A stretch of 64,000 nt of DNA, taken from contig DASPRY010000191.1 in the NCBI GenBank assembly GCA_035624215.1, forward strand, positions 1 through 64,000. The letters run 5' to 3'. Made by a program: the position numbers and the translations under genes. Positions 9,394 to 17,657 of the stretch are shown here, piece after piece. The stretch comes from JAFAGX01 sp035624215. Its GTDB lineage: Bacteria > Acidobacteriota > Terriglobia > Terriglobales > Acidobacteriaceae. Positions within the stretch are counted from its first letter, which is position 1. Every line of letters starts with the position of its first letter. Under the pieces are notes generated by a model. That model searched no databases. It was not told the DNA's origin and saw nothing but the letters and a program-made list of their open reading frames with translations.

Positions 9394-10119
9394 ATGAGTA
9401 GTGTCGCGGCGAACACGCCAATTCCCGACCGCCCCTACGCCCATTTAGTCACACGAACAATTGAGGCTTGCCACGTCGCCAAGGACGCCGCGGCCACTGC
9501 CGCCGAAGGGATTGCCACCGGCTCCGTTCATGTGCTGAGCAGCTTGCGAGACAAAGAAAAACAGCTCGATGTGCTGGACCAGGAGATCGACGATGGCGTG
9601 ACCCTGGCCATCACACAGGTGACCGAACCGGAAGCACGCGAACTGCTGGCCTGCATGAAATTCATGATCGGGCTGGAGCGCATTGGCGATTTGTTGCTGA
9701 GTTTCGGCAGCAGCGCCCAAGCCGCCGGGAACAGCCTCGATCCCCAGGACACCCGTGACCTGACCCACATGGCGACGGTGCTGGAGAAGATGCTCGACGA
9801 TGTGGCCAAAGCTTTCTCGTGTCGTGATGTCAAGAAAGCTGTCGAGGTTCTGCGCGCCGATGCCGAGATGGACCGCCTCCGCAATCTGATCTTCCTTCGC
9901 CACATCGAAAATCCTGAAGGTTTAGAACGCCGAGCCAGCCTGCAAGTCATCTTCATGACCCAATCTTTGGAACGTGCCGGAGATCACGCCAAGAACCTCG
10001 CGGAAGAGGTTTGCCACTTCGTTAGCGGACATACCATTCGCCACGTCATGATGGGCTACGATAAGCCGCTGGAACAGATGTTCCTGGAATGGCTTCGCCA
10101 TCGCGACGAAACCCAATAG
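9394..10119 (+). CDS. phoU: Phosphate signalling protein PhoU
   Basis: Negative modulator linking phosphate transport to PhoR. Two PhoU helical-bundle repeats are visible, with the metal-binding style segments 'MIGLERIGDLLLSF' and 'QSLERAGDHAKNLAEEV', the hallmark E.xGD motifs. The ATG at 9394, 5-15 bases after a purine-rich GAGAGAGATGCTGAG, is preferred to the longer frame opening at 9319; this gives 241 residues, normal for PhoU. Third gene of the phoBRU operon. Confidence 0.92.
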   Translation: MSSVAANTPIPDRPYAHLVTRTIEACHVAKDAAATAAEGIATGSVHVLSSLRDKEKQLDVLDQEIDDGVTLAITQVTEPEARELLACMKFMIGLERIGDLLLSFGSSAQAAGNSLDPQDTRDLTHMATVLEKMLDDVAKAFSCRDVKKAVEVLRADAEMDRLRNLIFLRHIENPEGLERRASLQVIFMTQSLERAGDHAKNLAEEVCHFVSGHTIRHVMMGYDKPLEQMFLEWLRHRDETQ

Positions 10120-10142
10120 CCAGGCGCATCAGTTTTGGAAGG

Positions 10143-11063
10143 CTACGCTGAAGGACCCTCGGCTTCCGCCACAAAGTCGGTGCGGGGAGGTTGAACGTGT
10201 CGCACAATGCTGTTGCGAATTAGTGGACTTCTGCCAAAACGCATGGGGACACCCGCGCCACCAAGCATTGAAGTCGGATTACCGCCTCGCTTGGCGTGAA
10301 TATGCAGGTGGGGCTCAGTGGTATTGCCGGAATTTCCTACCCGTCCGATGGGCTGCCCTGTGCTGACACGTTCCCCTGCCTTGACGGTCACGCTACCTTG
10401 CATAAGGTGGGCCAGTCCGATGTAGATTTCCTTACCATCGAGTTGGATCACAACGTGATTTCCGGCAATGTGCTTCTTATCCATTTCTCCGGGCAGCAAG
10501 TCCGGAAGATCAGTAACCACGGTCGTAACCACGCCGCTGCATGGGCTGTATAGCAGATCACCGAAGATGCGGTACCTATCGAGGCGCTTTGGATAAACGC
10601 CTACGGCCCGCATGCCGATGCTGTTCAGCCTCACGATATCTAACGCATAGGCCTGCGATTTCGATACGCGGTGATGGTTAAGCAGCCGCAGACTCCCGCC
10701 ATGCGCGACATAATACGTGCCGCCTGCCAGCGGGAAAGAGAGCTGAGTGGGCTTCTCCTTGCTTGATCCCTGAAGCCAGAGCTCTACGAACAACAAAAGG
10801 GCAAGCACAATGGCTGGCGGAAGCCATCCTCCGCGTTTATAGGCGATCATCAGTAGTATGAGCAGGAACCCAAACCGCAAACCGCATCCGACGATGTCCC
10901 AACGGGCCACCATGGTGAAGCACAAAAAGATAACTACGCATGAGTAGAAGGTAACGGAGTCAGTTGCCGGGCTGCGGGCTGTGATCAGAATCCACAGCGG
11001 TGCGAGTACATAAACTACGGCAGCAAGGTAGACTGCAACTCGAATTCTGTTGGCTTGGGTCAT
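10143..11063 (-). CDS. Membrane-anchored M23 (LytM-type) metallopeptidase
   Basis: The N-terminus has about four hydrophobic helices, then a C-terminal LytM domain. The zinc ligands are visible as H...D in 'HRVSKSQAYALD' and HLHIH near the end, with the GNHVVIQ and GQPIGRVGNSGNT strands typical of the fold. Such enzymes cut or bind peptidoglycan cross-links. The chosen start is ATG 11063 (MTQANRIR); an upstream TTG at 11081 is possible. It is convergent with phoU and has no obvious operon partner. Confidence 0.83.
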   Translation of the reverse strand: MTQANRIRVAVYLAAVVYVLAPLWILITARSPATDSVTFYSCVVIFLCFTMVARWDIVGCGLRFGFLLILLMIAYKRGGWLPPAIVLALLLFVELWLQGSSKEKPTQLSFPLAGGTYYVAHGGSLRLLNHHRVSKSQAYALDIVRLNSIGMRAVGVYPKRLDRYRIFGDLLYSPCSGVVTTVVTDLPDLLPGEMDKKHIAGNHVVIQLDGKEIYIGLAHLMQGSVTVKAGERVSTGQPIGRVGNSGNTTEPHLHIHAKRGGNPTSMLGGAGVPMRFGRSPLIRNSIVRHVQPPRTDFVAEAEGPSA

Positions 11064-11118
11064 TTCGAGTGGCAGTGACAACCCCAGTCAGGCGCCAGGC
11101 GAACAAGGATTTCCTGCG

Positions 11119-11745
11119 TCAAGCCACATTTGCCTTTTGCCGCTGATAATATCTGCGGGCTTTGTCACGGTTGCCGCAAGTCTTCATATCGCACCAGCGG
11201 CGGCGATGATTCTTAGTCTTATCCAAGAAGAGCCACGCACAGGTGTCGGATGCGCACTGGCGAACATTAGCCAACTCTTCCGAGGTCAGTAGTTCAGCGG
11301 CGGTACGCGCGACCGGCCACAGCACGGCCTCCAGATGGCTCTCGGGCAGGACCCAGTCCCAGGCAAAACGGCGGTTGGTGTGGACCACCTCTGCATGCTC
11401 GGCGGCATTGCGGACGGCTTGATTCAGGGCAGCCAGAGCTCTGCTCGGAATGCCGCTCCGTTGTGCCACGGCGGAGAAGATGTCGTAGATGGCGTCGCGC
11501 ATTTGGATGGCATGGCGGACCGCGAGTTGCGCATTTCCGGGAGACTCGCGAGCCAAAGCGCTTAACTTGTCAGCGGTTCTCCCGCTGATGACACCCGATT
11601 CTTCACTCCAGCGCAACAGCTGCGAATAGTCGGTCAGCAATTCCGTGGCCCGCTCGCTGGCGCGGTTATCGACGGTGTTGGCAAAGTCCAGACAGAGATT
11701 TCCTCCCGTGAATTCGAAGGGCGATTTCTCGCTCAGTTGTGGCAT
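11119..11745 (-). CDS. CGNR zinc-finger (ABATE domain) transcriptional regulator
   Basis: N-terminal ABATE/DUF1470 domain opening with the typical GGNLCLDFANTVDNR, and a C-terminal CGNR zinc finger: C..DTCAWLFLDKTKNHRRRWCDMKTCGNRDKARRYYQR. The family is predicted to bind DNA. It is divergent from an EamA exporter with a palindrome between them, so it is likely a local repressor or activator of that exporter and of itself (inference). Confidence 0.88.
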   Translation of the reverse strand: MPQLSEKSPFEFTGGNLCLDFANTVDNRASERATELLTDYSQLLRWSEESGVISGRTADKLSALARESPGNAQLAVRHAIQMRDAIYDIFSAVAQRSGIPSRALAALNQAVRNAAEHAEVVHTNRRFAWDWVLPESHLEAVLWPVARTAAELLTSEELANVRQCASDTCAWLFLDKTKNHRRRWCDMKTCGNRDKARRYYQRQKANVA

Positions 11746-11786
11746 TCCGGTGTCCAGCTTACACCATTATATATAACCAGCAAAAT

Positions 11787-11819
11787 TAACTTGACAAGTT
11801 ATACTAACCGATTTAATCT
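11787..11819 (+). promoter_or_regulatory. Promoter with overlapping 15-bp palindromic operator
   Basis: TTGACA (11791-11796) and TAATCT (11814-11819) are separated by 17 bp, a near-consensus sigma-70 promoter pointing to the exporter. The perfect palindrome TAACTTG-A-CAAGTTA (11787-11801) covers the -35. Read on the other strand, the same palindrome contains TTGTCA followed by AT-rich TATATA/TATAAT, giving an opposing promoter for the CGNR regulator. A protein on this site could control both genes. Confidence 0.65.
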
Positions 11820-11857
11820 CTAACCATATAAATAACTTTTATCGGTGAGACACTTCC

Positions 11858-12904
11858 ATGTTGATCGATCAGCCCGCTCAAATACTCGCTCTGATTCGCA
11901 ACGGTCAGGTCACCGAGGTTGGCAGCCCCGCGCCCGCGGCCCCGCATGGTTTAAGGCTTCCATCGCGGACGCAGCTTGTGCTGGGATTTGCTGCCATTTA
12001 CCTGATTTGGGGGTCGACCTACCTCGGGATTCGTTATGCGGTTGAAACCATCCCTCCCTTTCTGATGATGGGGATTCGGCATTTGACTGCGGGCGTGCTT
12101 GTCTTCGCCTGGGCGCGCTCGCGAGGCGCCTCTGCGCCGCGACTGAAGCAGTGGTGGTGGGCCCTGATCGCGGGAGCATTTCTCTTCCTGGGCGGCCACG
12201 GCGTACTCGCGTGGGGGGAACAGAAAGTGCCTTCCGGATTGGCAGCGCTCTTGTGTGCCACCCTGCCACTCTGGACAGTACTGCTGGCGCGAGTGGACGC
12301 CACTGAACCAAAGCTGGGAACTAAAGCCTGGGCCGGGATACTTATGGGTTTCGGAGGCGTGGCTTTGCTGATCGGTCCTGATGCTCTGAATCAGCGCTTG
12401 AACTGGTTAGCGGCGGCTGCGGTGCTTTCGAGCGCGCTGCTATGGGTGGTGGGAACCAGCTACACGCGGCAGGTAAAGCTGCCTGATTCCAAGGTCCTCT
12501 CCGCAGCGATGCAAATGATCTGCGGCGGCGCGCTGTTGCTCATTGCTGGCGTGGCGGGCGGGGAAGCGGGCCGAGTCCAGCTTCGAGACATCACTTTTCG
12601 TTCCGTGTTCGCGCTGGCATACCTGATCGCGTTCGGCTCGATCGTAGCGTTCACGGTCTATACCTGGCTGGTTTCTGTTGCCTCTCCATCGATGGTTTCG
12701 ACCTATGCATATGTCAATCCGGTGATTGCGGTTGTCCTCGGATGGGCGCTGGCGCATGAAGCTTTAGGACTCCGCATGGCTATGGCAACCATGGTCATCG
12801 TTGCCGGAGTTGTCCTGGTGACTACGCGACGCAAGCAGGTCAGTGAGGTTAGGCGTGAAAGTTCTCTTGATTTGCGAGAGGTGCCAGAGTTTGCTGCAGA
12901 CTGA
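11858..12904 (+). CDS. EamA/DMT-family exporter (YedA-like)
   Basis: Drug/metabolite transporter of the inner membrane with ten predicted helices in two EamA halves; recognisable segments are YLIWGSTYLGIRYAVETIPPF and the second-half SPSMVSTYAYVNPVIAVVLGW. It is 348 residues, including a non-homologous 35-residue N-terminal extension, so a later start is possible, although no better ATG with a ribosome site is evident. The substrate is unknown. It is divergent from and probably controlled by the CGNR regulator. Confidence 0.88.
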   Translation: MLIDQPAQILALIRNGQVTEVGSPAPAAPHGLRLPSRTQLVLGFAAIYLIWGSTYLGIRYAVETIPPFLMMGIRHLTAGVLVFAWARSRGASAPRLKQWWWALIAGAFLFLGGHGVLAWGEQKVPSGLAALLCATLPLWTVLLARVDATEPKLGTKAWAGILMGFGGVALLIGPDALNQRLNWLAAAAVLSSALLWVVGTSYTRQVKLPDSKVLSAAMQMICGGALLLIAGVAGGEAGRVQLRDITFRSVFALAYLIAFGSIVAFTVYTWLVSVASPSMVSTYAYVNPVIAVVLGWALAHEALGLRMAMATMVIVAGVVLVTTRRKQVSEVRRESSLDLREVPEFAAD

Positions 12905-13004
12905 GAGCGCACGAGAGTCAACTGACGGGAGATTTTGGGTAATGTCTTAACAAGACACTACCAAATTTTGGCGGTGGCATGCCTGCTGCTATGCTGCTTA
13001 CGGC

Positions 13005-14255
13005 ATGCACTCAGTTTCCCCGGCAGTAATTTCTGATGCACAACAACTTGCTGCCTATGTGATTTTTCTCGCCAGTTACCTGGTTTTTGCCATCGGCAAG
13101 TTTCCGGGTCTGAAAATCGATCGTCCGGCTGCAGGGATTATCGGGGCGGTGGCCATGATCGCCTGCCGCGTAGTTCACCCGAGCGACGCGCTGCGCTATA
13201 TTGATTTTTCCACTCTGGTGCTGCTGTTTTCCATGATGCTGATTGTGGGCAATCTGCATCTGGTCGGCTTCTTTGAGTGGAACGCCGAGGTTGTGCTAGA
13301 GCGTTTGCATCCAGCGCAGTTGCTGCCAGCGGTCATCTTCACTTCAGGAATTCTTTCCGCGTTTTTTGTCAATGACATCGTCTGCCTCGTCATGGTGCCT
13401 TTTGTGCTGAGTATTGCGAAACGCATGCGCTTGCCGGCGCTGACCTATCTTTTGGCGGTCGCAACCGCGTCCAACATCGGCAGCGTAGCTACCATTACCG
13501 GCAATCCGCAGAATATGCTGATCGGTTCGTTCTCCGGGATTCAATACCGTCAATTTCTTTTCCAGCTGGGGCCAGTTGCTGCCGTGGGTCTGTTTCTGGA
13601 TTGGGCGGTGCTGTACTGGGCTTATCTGCGAAAGGCCGGAATGCCACTGGGAAGGGAAGAGAAAATTCCTCTGCCGCTCTTGGATCTTTCGCGCCTGCGC
13701 AAGCCGGCGGTTGTAGTGACCGTCGTAGTCATTGGATTTCTGGCCGGGGCACCTCCGGCGATGATGGCCGCGCTTGGGGCGGCCGCACTGCTGATCACCA
13801 GAACCATAGAACCCAGAAAACTCTACGACGAGGTGGACTGGGGCCTGCTCGTATTTTTCATCGGATTATTTCTGATTGTGGGGGGCGCGGAAAACGCCGG
13901 CATTGTCGCGAAGCTCCTTAAAGTCGCCGAGTATTTCAATCTGCAGCATCTGGCCTCGTTCGTCTTGACGGTTACGGTCCTTAGCAACATTGTCAGCAAT
14001 GTACCCGCAGTCATGCTTTTGAAGTCATTGATACCCGGTTTTGCGAATCCGCGCACAGCGTGGCTGGCTTTGGCCATGGCGTCCACTCTGGCGGGTAATC
14101 TGACCATAACAGGCAGCGTGGCCAATATTATTGTGGTCGAAAGCGCCAGTCCCGAGATTGAAATTGGATTCTGGGATTATTTCCGGGTAGGCTTACCGAT
14201 TACGATTTCGACCCTGTTGGCGGGGTCGCTTTGGCTGGCATTCGTCCGGTATTAG
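13005..14255 (+). CDS. SLC13/ArsB-type anion permease
   Basis: About eleven hydrophobic helices in 416 residues. Ion-transporter superfamily signatures are 'SAFFVNDIVCLVMVPFVL' and 'ATASNIGSVATITGNPQNMLIGS' in the first half, with a repeat in the second half (LSNIVSNVPAVMLL, STLAGNLTITGSVANIIV). This places it with the ArsB/SLC13/CitM families; arsenite, carboxylate or sodium/proton exchange cannot be told apart. No arsR or arsC is adjacent. A TATGCT hexamer lies 9 bases before the ATG, again implying a very short leader. Confidence 0.85.
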   Translation: MHSVSPAVISDAQQLAAYVIFLASYLVFAIGKFPGLKIDRPAAGIIGAVAMIACRVVHPSDALRYIDFSTLVLLFSMMLIVGNLHLVGFFEWNAEVVLERLHPAQLLPAVIFTSGILSAFFVNDIVCLVMVPFVLSIAKRMRLPALTYLLAVATASNIGSVATITGNPQNMLIGSFSGIQYRQFLFQLGPVAAVGLFLDWAVLYWAYLRKAGMPLGREEKIPLPLLDLSRLRKPAVVVTVVVIGFLAGAPPAMMAALGAAALLITRTIEPRKLYDEVDWGLLVFFIGLFLIVGGAENAGIVAKLLKVAEYFNLQHLASFVLTVTVLSNIVSNVPAVMLLKSLIPGFANPRTAWLALAMASTLAGNLTITGSVANIIVVESASPEIEIGFWDYFRVGLPITISTLLAGSLWLAFVRY

Positions 14256-14298
14256 GGCCGTGATATACGATTGTGCGATGGAATTACAGAGGACAGCG

Positions 14299-15309
14299 AT
14301 GAGTTCCAAGACCTGGGTGGGGATGGCTGTGATTTTGTCCGCATGTATAGCTGCTCATACGCAACAGAACGTGGTGAAGTATCAAGCCACAATCAACAAC
14401 GTGAAATATGTCTATGCCTCAGTGCCGCCGGTGGCGCATCTGAAACCGGGCGAGATTCTCGATACCAACACGCTCGACTGCTTCGGCAATGCGGTCCAGA
14501 AGCCCGGAGATACGCTCAGCATGAGCAAAGGTGATAACCCGCTGACCGGGCCGTTTTTCATTGACGGTGCCGAGCCAGGTGACACGTTGGCGGTGAGGAT
14601 ACTCGAACTGGATGTGGACAGCGACCATGGTGTAGGCGCATTCGCGCCGGGATTTGGCGCCATCAATGCGACGAACTACACTCCCATGCTGGCGCCGCCG
14701 CTGCCGGAGAAAATCTGGTTTTATCCCATCGACCACGCGTCGAATACGGCAACGTTTCAGGCGCTCGATTCGAAGTTTACGACCAAAATTCCGCTACATC
14801 CGTTTTTCGGATGTATTGGCGTAGCCCCGTCCGGAGGGGAAGCCCGCAGCTCGACTGTGCCGGCCGAATTTGGGGGCAATATGGATTCGCCGGAAGCCAG
14901 TGCCGGCAACACCGTGTATTTCCCAGTGAATGTTGAAGGAGCGTTGCTCTATATGGGCGATGGGCACGCGGCCATGGGAGATGGCGAAGTCGCCGGAACC
15001 GCCATCGAAGTTCCGCTTCGTGCCAAGGTCCAGGTCAATGTCATCAAGGGCCAGAAAATCGACTGGCCCAGGTTTGAGAACGACAGTGCCATCATGACTG
15101 TGGGCGCATACCGTCCGCTGGACGACTGCCTGCGCATTGCCTTTACTGAACTGGTTGCGTGGATCCATCAGGACTACGGGCTGTCAGAGTTTGACGCCTA
15201 TGAACTCTTGTCCAAAGTCGCCAAAATTCACCTCAATGAAATGGTCGATCCCAATTATGTTGTCGTGGCTTCGATCGAGAAGAAGTACCTGCCGCCGAAG
15301 AAGCACTAA
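14299..15309 (+). CDS. Secreted acetamidase/formamidase-family enzyme
   Basis: Amidase of the FmdA/AmdA fold, predicted to hydrolyse short amides. Family marks are GDTLAVRILELDVD, FGCIGVAPSGGEARSSTVPAEFGGNMD and the MGDGHAAMGDGEVAGTAIE metal/catalytic block. An N-terminal signal peptide (MSSKTWVGMAVILSACIAAHTQ) shows export. ATG 14299 is selected because AGAGGA sits 5 bases upstream; in-frame ATGs at 14260 and 14278 lack it. A GAAACTCG/CGAGTTTC hairpin follows the stop at 15316-15343. Confidence 0.87.
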   Translation: MSSKTWVGMAVILSACIAAHTQQNVVKYQATINNVKYVYASVPPVAHLKPGEILDTNTLDCFGNAVQKPGDTLSMSKGDNPLTGPFFIDGAEPGDTLAVRILELDVDSDHGVGAFAPGFGAINATNYTPMLAPPLPEKIWFYPIDHASNTATFQALDSKFTTKIPLHPFFGCIGVAPSGGEARSSTVPAEFGGNMDSPEASAGNTVYFPVNVEGALLYMGDGHAAMGDGEVAGTAIEVPLRAKVQVNVIKGQKIDWPRFENDSAIMTVGAYRPLDDCLRIAFTELVAWIHQDYGLSEFDAYELLSKVAKIHLNEMVDPNYVVVASIEKKYLPPKKH

Positions 15310-15315
15310 GGTATT

Positions 15316-15343
15316 GAAACTCGAGTGTTGAGTTGCGAGTTTC
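15316..15343. other. Inverted repeat after the acetamidase gene
   Basis: Perfect 8-bp stem GAAACTCG/CGAGTTTC with a 12-base loop, 7 bases after the stop codon. No T-run follows, so it is an mRNA 3'-end hairpin rather than a textbook terminator. Confidence 0.4.
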
Positions 15344-15456
15344 GATTGCATCGACAGCCCCGCAAGCCAAACTTTGGAGCTAGGACCTTTGGCGGCTCGT
15401 GCCCCCATCTCTCCGGCGGAACTCCGCGATAAGATTTCGTTTAGCGAAGATTTCCC

Positions 15457-16371
15457 ATGGACGCACAATCCACCGATACTTCATCCGTCCACCATGATGC
15501 TGAGCTGACGCCAACGGCTGTGGATGCGGGCCTTTCCGGCGCACTTCCTCCAGTCGCGTTGAACTTAAAAGAAACTGACAGCTCCCTTATGGCAACGGCT
15601 GAACGCGATCTCCGGGCCAGCCTGGAGTTGCTCGCCGACCGGATGCAATATCTAACCGCAGCATCGGCTGCAACCATTGCGGTTAGGAAGGGTCCCAAAT
15701 GGCTTTGCCGGGCCAGCGCAGGGCCGATGGCGACCCGGCTGGGATTGCCCTTGCGAACCGATTTGACCGTACTGAATCAAAGCATCAACAACCAGCAAAT
15801 CATCTGTTGCAACAACACGCGCAACGCCACCCGCGCTGACGGCGCAAGCTACCGGGAACTCGGCATCAAAGCGCTTATGATCATGCCCCTGATGCGAGAT
15901 TCGGAAGCGGTCGGTATGTTGGAGCTGCTGGCCAACCGGACTGATGCTTTCAATGACCACGATGGCGAAACTCTGGAGCACCTGTCCGAGATGGTTCTCA
16001 CTGCGATTGAGAGCGCCGATGCAACGGAGCGCGCTCTTAGTGAGATCGCAGGCACGCAAGAACTTGAACTAGCCGTGGATGTCATTTCACCTCCGGTCGC
16101 CGACAATGCTCCCGCGAAAGCCTCAGTGGATGACGTTTCCAAAGTCCGCCACTGTGAAAGCTGCGGATTTCCCGTCTCCGATGGAAGACAACTCTGCCTG
16201 GATTGCGAAGAAGCCAGAACCCAGCCGGACGCGAGCGGAGCGACGCCGGCTTTTCTTTCTCAGTTGGCGCGGGAGCACAGGCGGGGCTGGCTGCAGTCTC
16301 ATTTCTACACGATCGGGACGCTTCTGATGATCCTGCTCACCGTTGTGATGTTGCTTCTCAAGCTCCGATGA
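15457..16371 (+). CDS. GAF-domain protein with zinc ribbon and C-terminal membrane anchor
   Basis: 304 residues. A GAF domain spans about residues 45-185 (ALMIMPLMRDSEAVGMLELLANR is the characteristic strand pair), followed by a two-knuckle zinc ribbon CESCGFPVSDGRQLCLDC (about 230-247) and a single C-terminal helix TIGTLLMILLTVVMLLLKLR. This is a tail-anchored cytoplasmic sensor-like protein; the ligand and output are unknown. It is convergent with the kinase gene that follows. Confidence 0.75.
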   Translation: MDAQSTDTSSVHHDAELTPTAVDAGLSGALPPVALNLKETDSSLMATAERDLRASLELLADRMQYLTAASAATIAVRKGPKWLCRASAGPMATRLGLPLRTDLTVLNQSINNQQIICCNNTRNATRADGASYRELGIKALMIMPLMRDSEAVGMLELLANRTDAFNDHDGETLEHLSEMVLTAIESADATERALSEIAGTQELELAVDVISPPVADNAPAKASVDDVSKVRHCESCGFPVSDGRQLCLDCEEARTQPDASGATPAFLSQLAREHRRGWLQSHFYTIGTLLMILLTVVMLLLKLR

Positions 16372-16460
16372 TGCGCCTTGGAGTGGATCAACGCGATGAT
16401 CGACCGCTTCCCATTATGGAGAATTGTGTAGCCGTTCATGACCGCTTTCAAACCAGGAAG

Positions 16461-17657
16461 CTAAGCGCTGACTGCCACTACCTTTCTCTTTTCGATCGGC
16501 AGCAGCACGGTAAATTTAGTTCCCTTTCCAACTGAGCTCGCGACCTCAATTCTGCCCTGGTGCTCTTCAACGATGCGGCGCGCAAGCGAGAGCCCCAATC
16601 CGGTCCCGTTGCCTTTGGTGGTGTAAAACGGGCGGAAGATGTTGGGCAAATCGGTGGCGCTGATTCCTCGGCCTGTATCGGAAACGGAAATCGCCACCTG
16701 ATCTTCGTGGCGTTCGAGTTCTACGATGATTCGGCCCGGGCCATCGATCGCCTGAATGGAATTGAGGAGCAGGTTCAGCAAAACCTGGTGGATCTGATCG
16801 CTGTCGTGCTCCACCCCTGGCAAGTCCGGATTCTTTTGCAGTACGATTTCAATGGGCTTGGAGAGCGCCTGCTGTCGCGCGAGCATAACGGAATGCTCCG
16901 CTGTGACATTCAAATCGCTGCGCCGGATGGCAGGAGGGTGTGGGCGCGCTGTCTGCAGCAGATCGCCGACGATGTGATTGATTTGCGAGATTTCCTGGCG
17001 GACGTCTTGAATGACCGCGCGCGCCGGGCTGCTTCCCGGCAGGTCTCGCGCAGCAACATCGATCACGCCCGCGATTCCCGCCAGGGGATTGCGAATCTCG
17101 TGCGCCAAACCAGCCGCTATCTCACCCAGAGTTGCCAGGTGCTCGGCACGCGACATCTGGGTACGATGCAGGGTTTCGATTTCCTCGCGGCTCTCGCGAA
17201 GTTGCCTCACCATGCGGTTAAAATTGCGTCCCAGATCTCCGATTTCGTCCGCGCGTTTGGCAAAGCCAACTGTGACGTTCAGGTCTCCGTGCCCGACCCG
17301 GCCAATCTTCTCCTGCAGCTCGATGAGGGGCCGCTGAATTACGTAAGTGAGGACCACCACTAAAGCGGCGCAGATAACAATGGCGCCCGCGCCCGCTACC
17401 ACCAGTACCATATGGCGCTGCGGATTCTGCCAGGAAAGCGTCGCCAAGGTGAACAGCAACATTCCGTTGATGAGGACAAACACGATCGGCAGAACCGCCT
17501 TGATCTGCCAGTTGAGGCCAAACCCTCCTGCCTGTTCCACAATCGCTTCCATTGCCGATTGCTGAGGGTTGCTGGCAGAAGCGGGCACAGCAGACACGGC
17601 AAGACCTTCTCGGTTCGCTGCCGGTTCACGGAATGAAGCAGCTTGACTCTCAGGCAT
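16461..17657 (-). CDS. HAMP-containing sensor histidine kinase coupled to cytochrome c maturation
   Basis: 398 residues from ATG 17657. Two TM helices (about 60-80 and 90-112) with almost no periplasmic loop, HAMP, HisKA with His-186 (GLAHEIRNPLAG) and HATPase (SDTGRGIS, GNGTGLGLSLARRIVEEHQG). NtrB-like kinase core. The ATG lies inside the end of the resC gene (8-base overlap), so it is translationally coupled to the ResB/ResC haem-ligation pair. The longer frame opening at 17885 is only the antisense of resC. No regulator is adjacent. Confidence 0.86.
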   Translation of the reverse strand: MPESQAASFREPAANREGLAVSAVPASASNPQQSAMEAIVEQAGGFGLNWQIKAVLPIVFVLINGMLLFTLATLSWQNPQRHMVLVVAGAGAIVICAALVVVLTYVIQRPLIELQEKIGRVGHGDLNVTVGFAKRADEIGDLGRNFNRMVRQLRESREEIETLHRTQMSRAEHLATLGEIAAGLAHEIRNPLAGIAGVIDVAARDLPGSSPARAVIQDVRQEISQINHIVGDLLQTARPHPPAIRRSDLNVTAEHSVMLARQQALSKPIEIVLQKNPDLPGVEHDSDQIHQVLLNLLLNSIQAIDGPGRIIVELERHEDQVAISVSDTGRGISATDLPNIFRPFYTTKGNGTGLGLSLARRIVEEHQGRIEVASSVGKGTKFTVLLPIEKRKVVAVSA

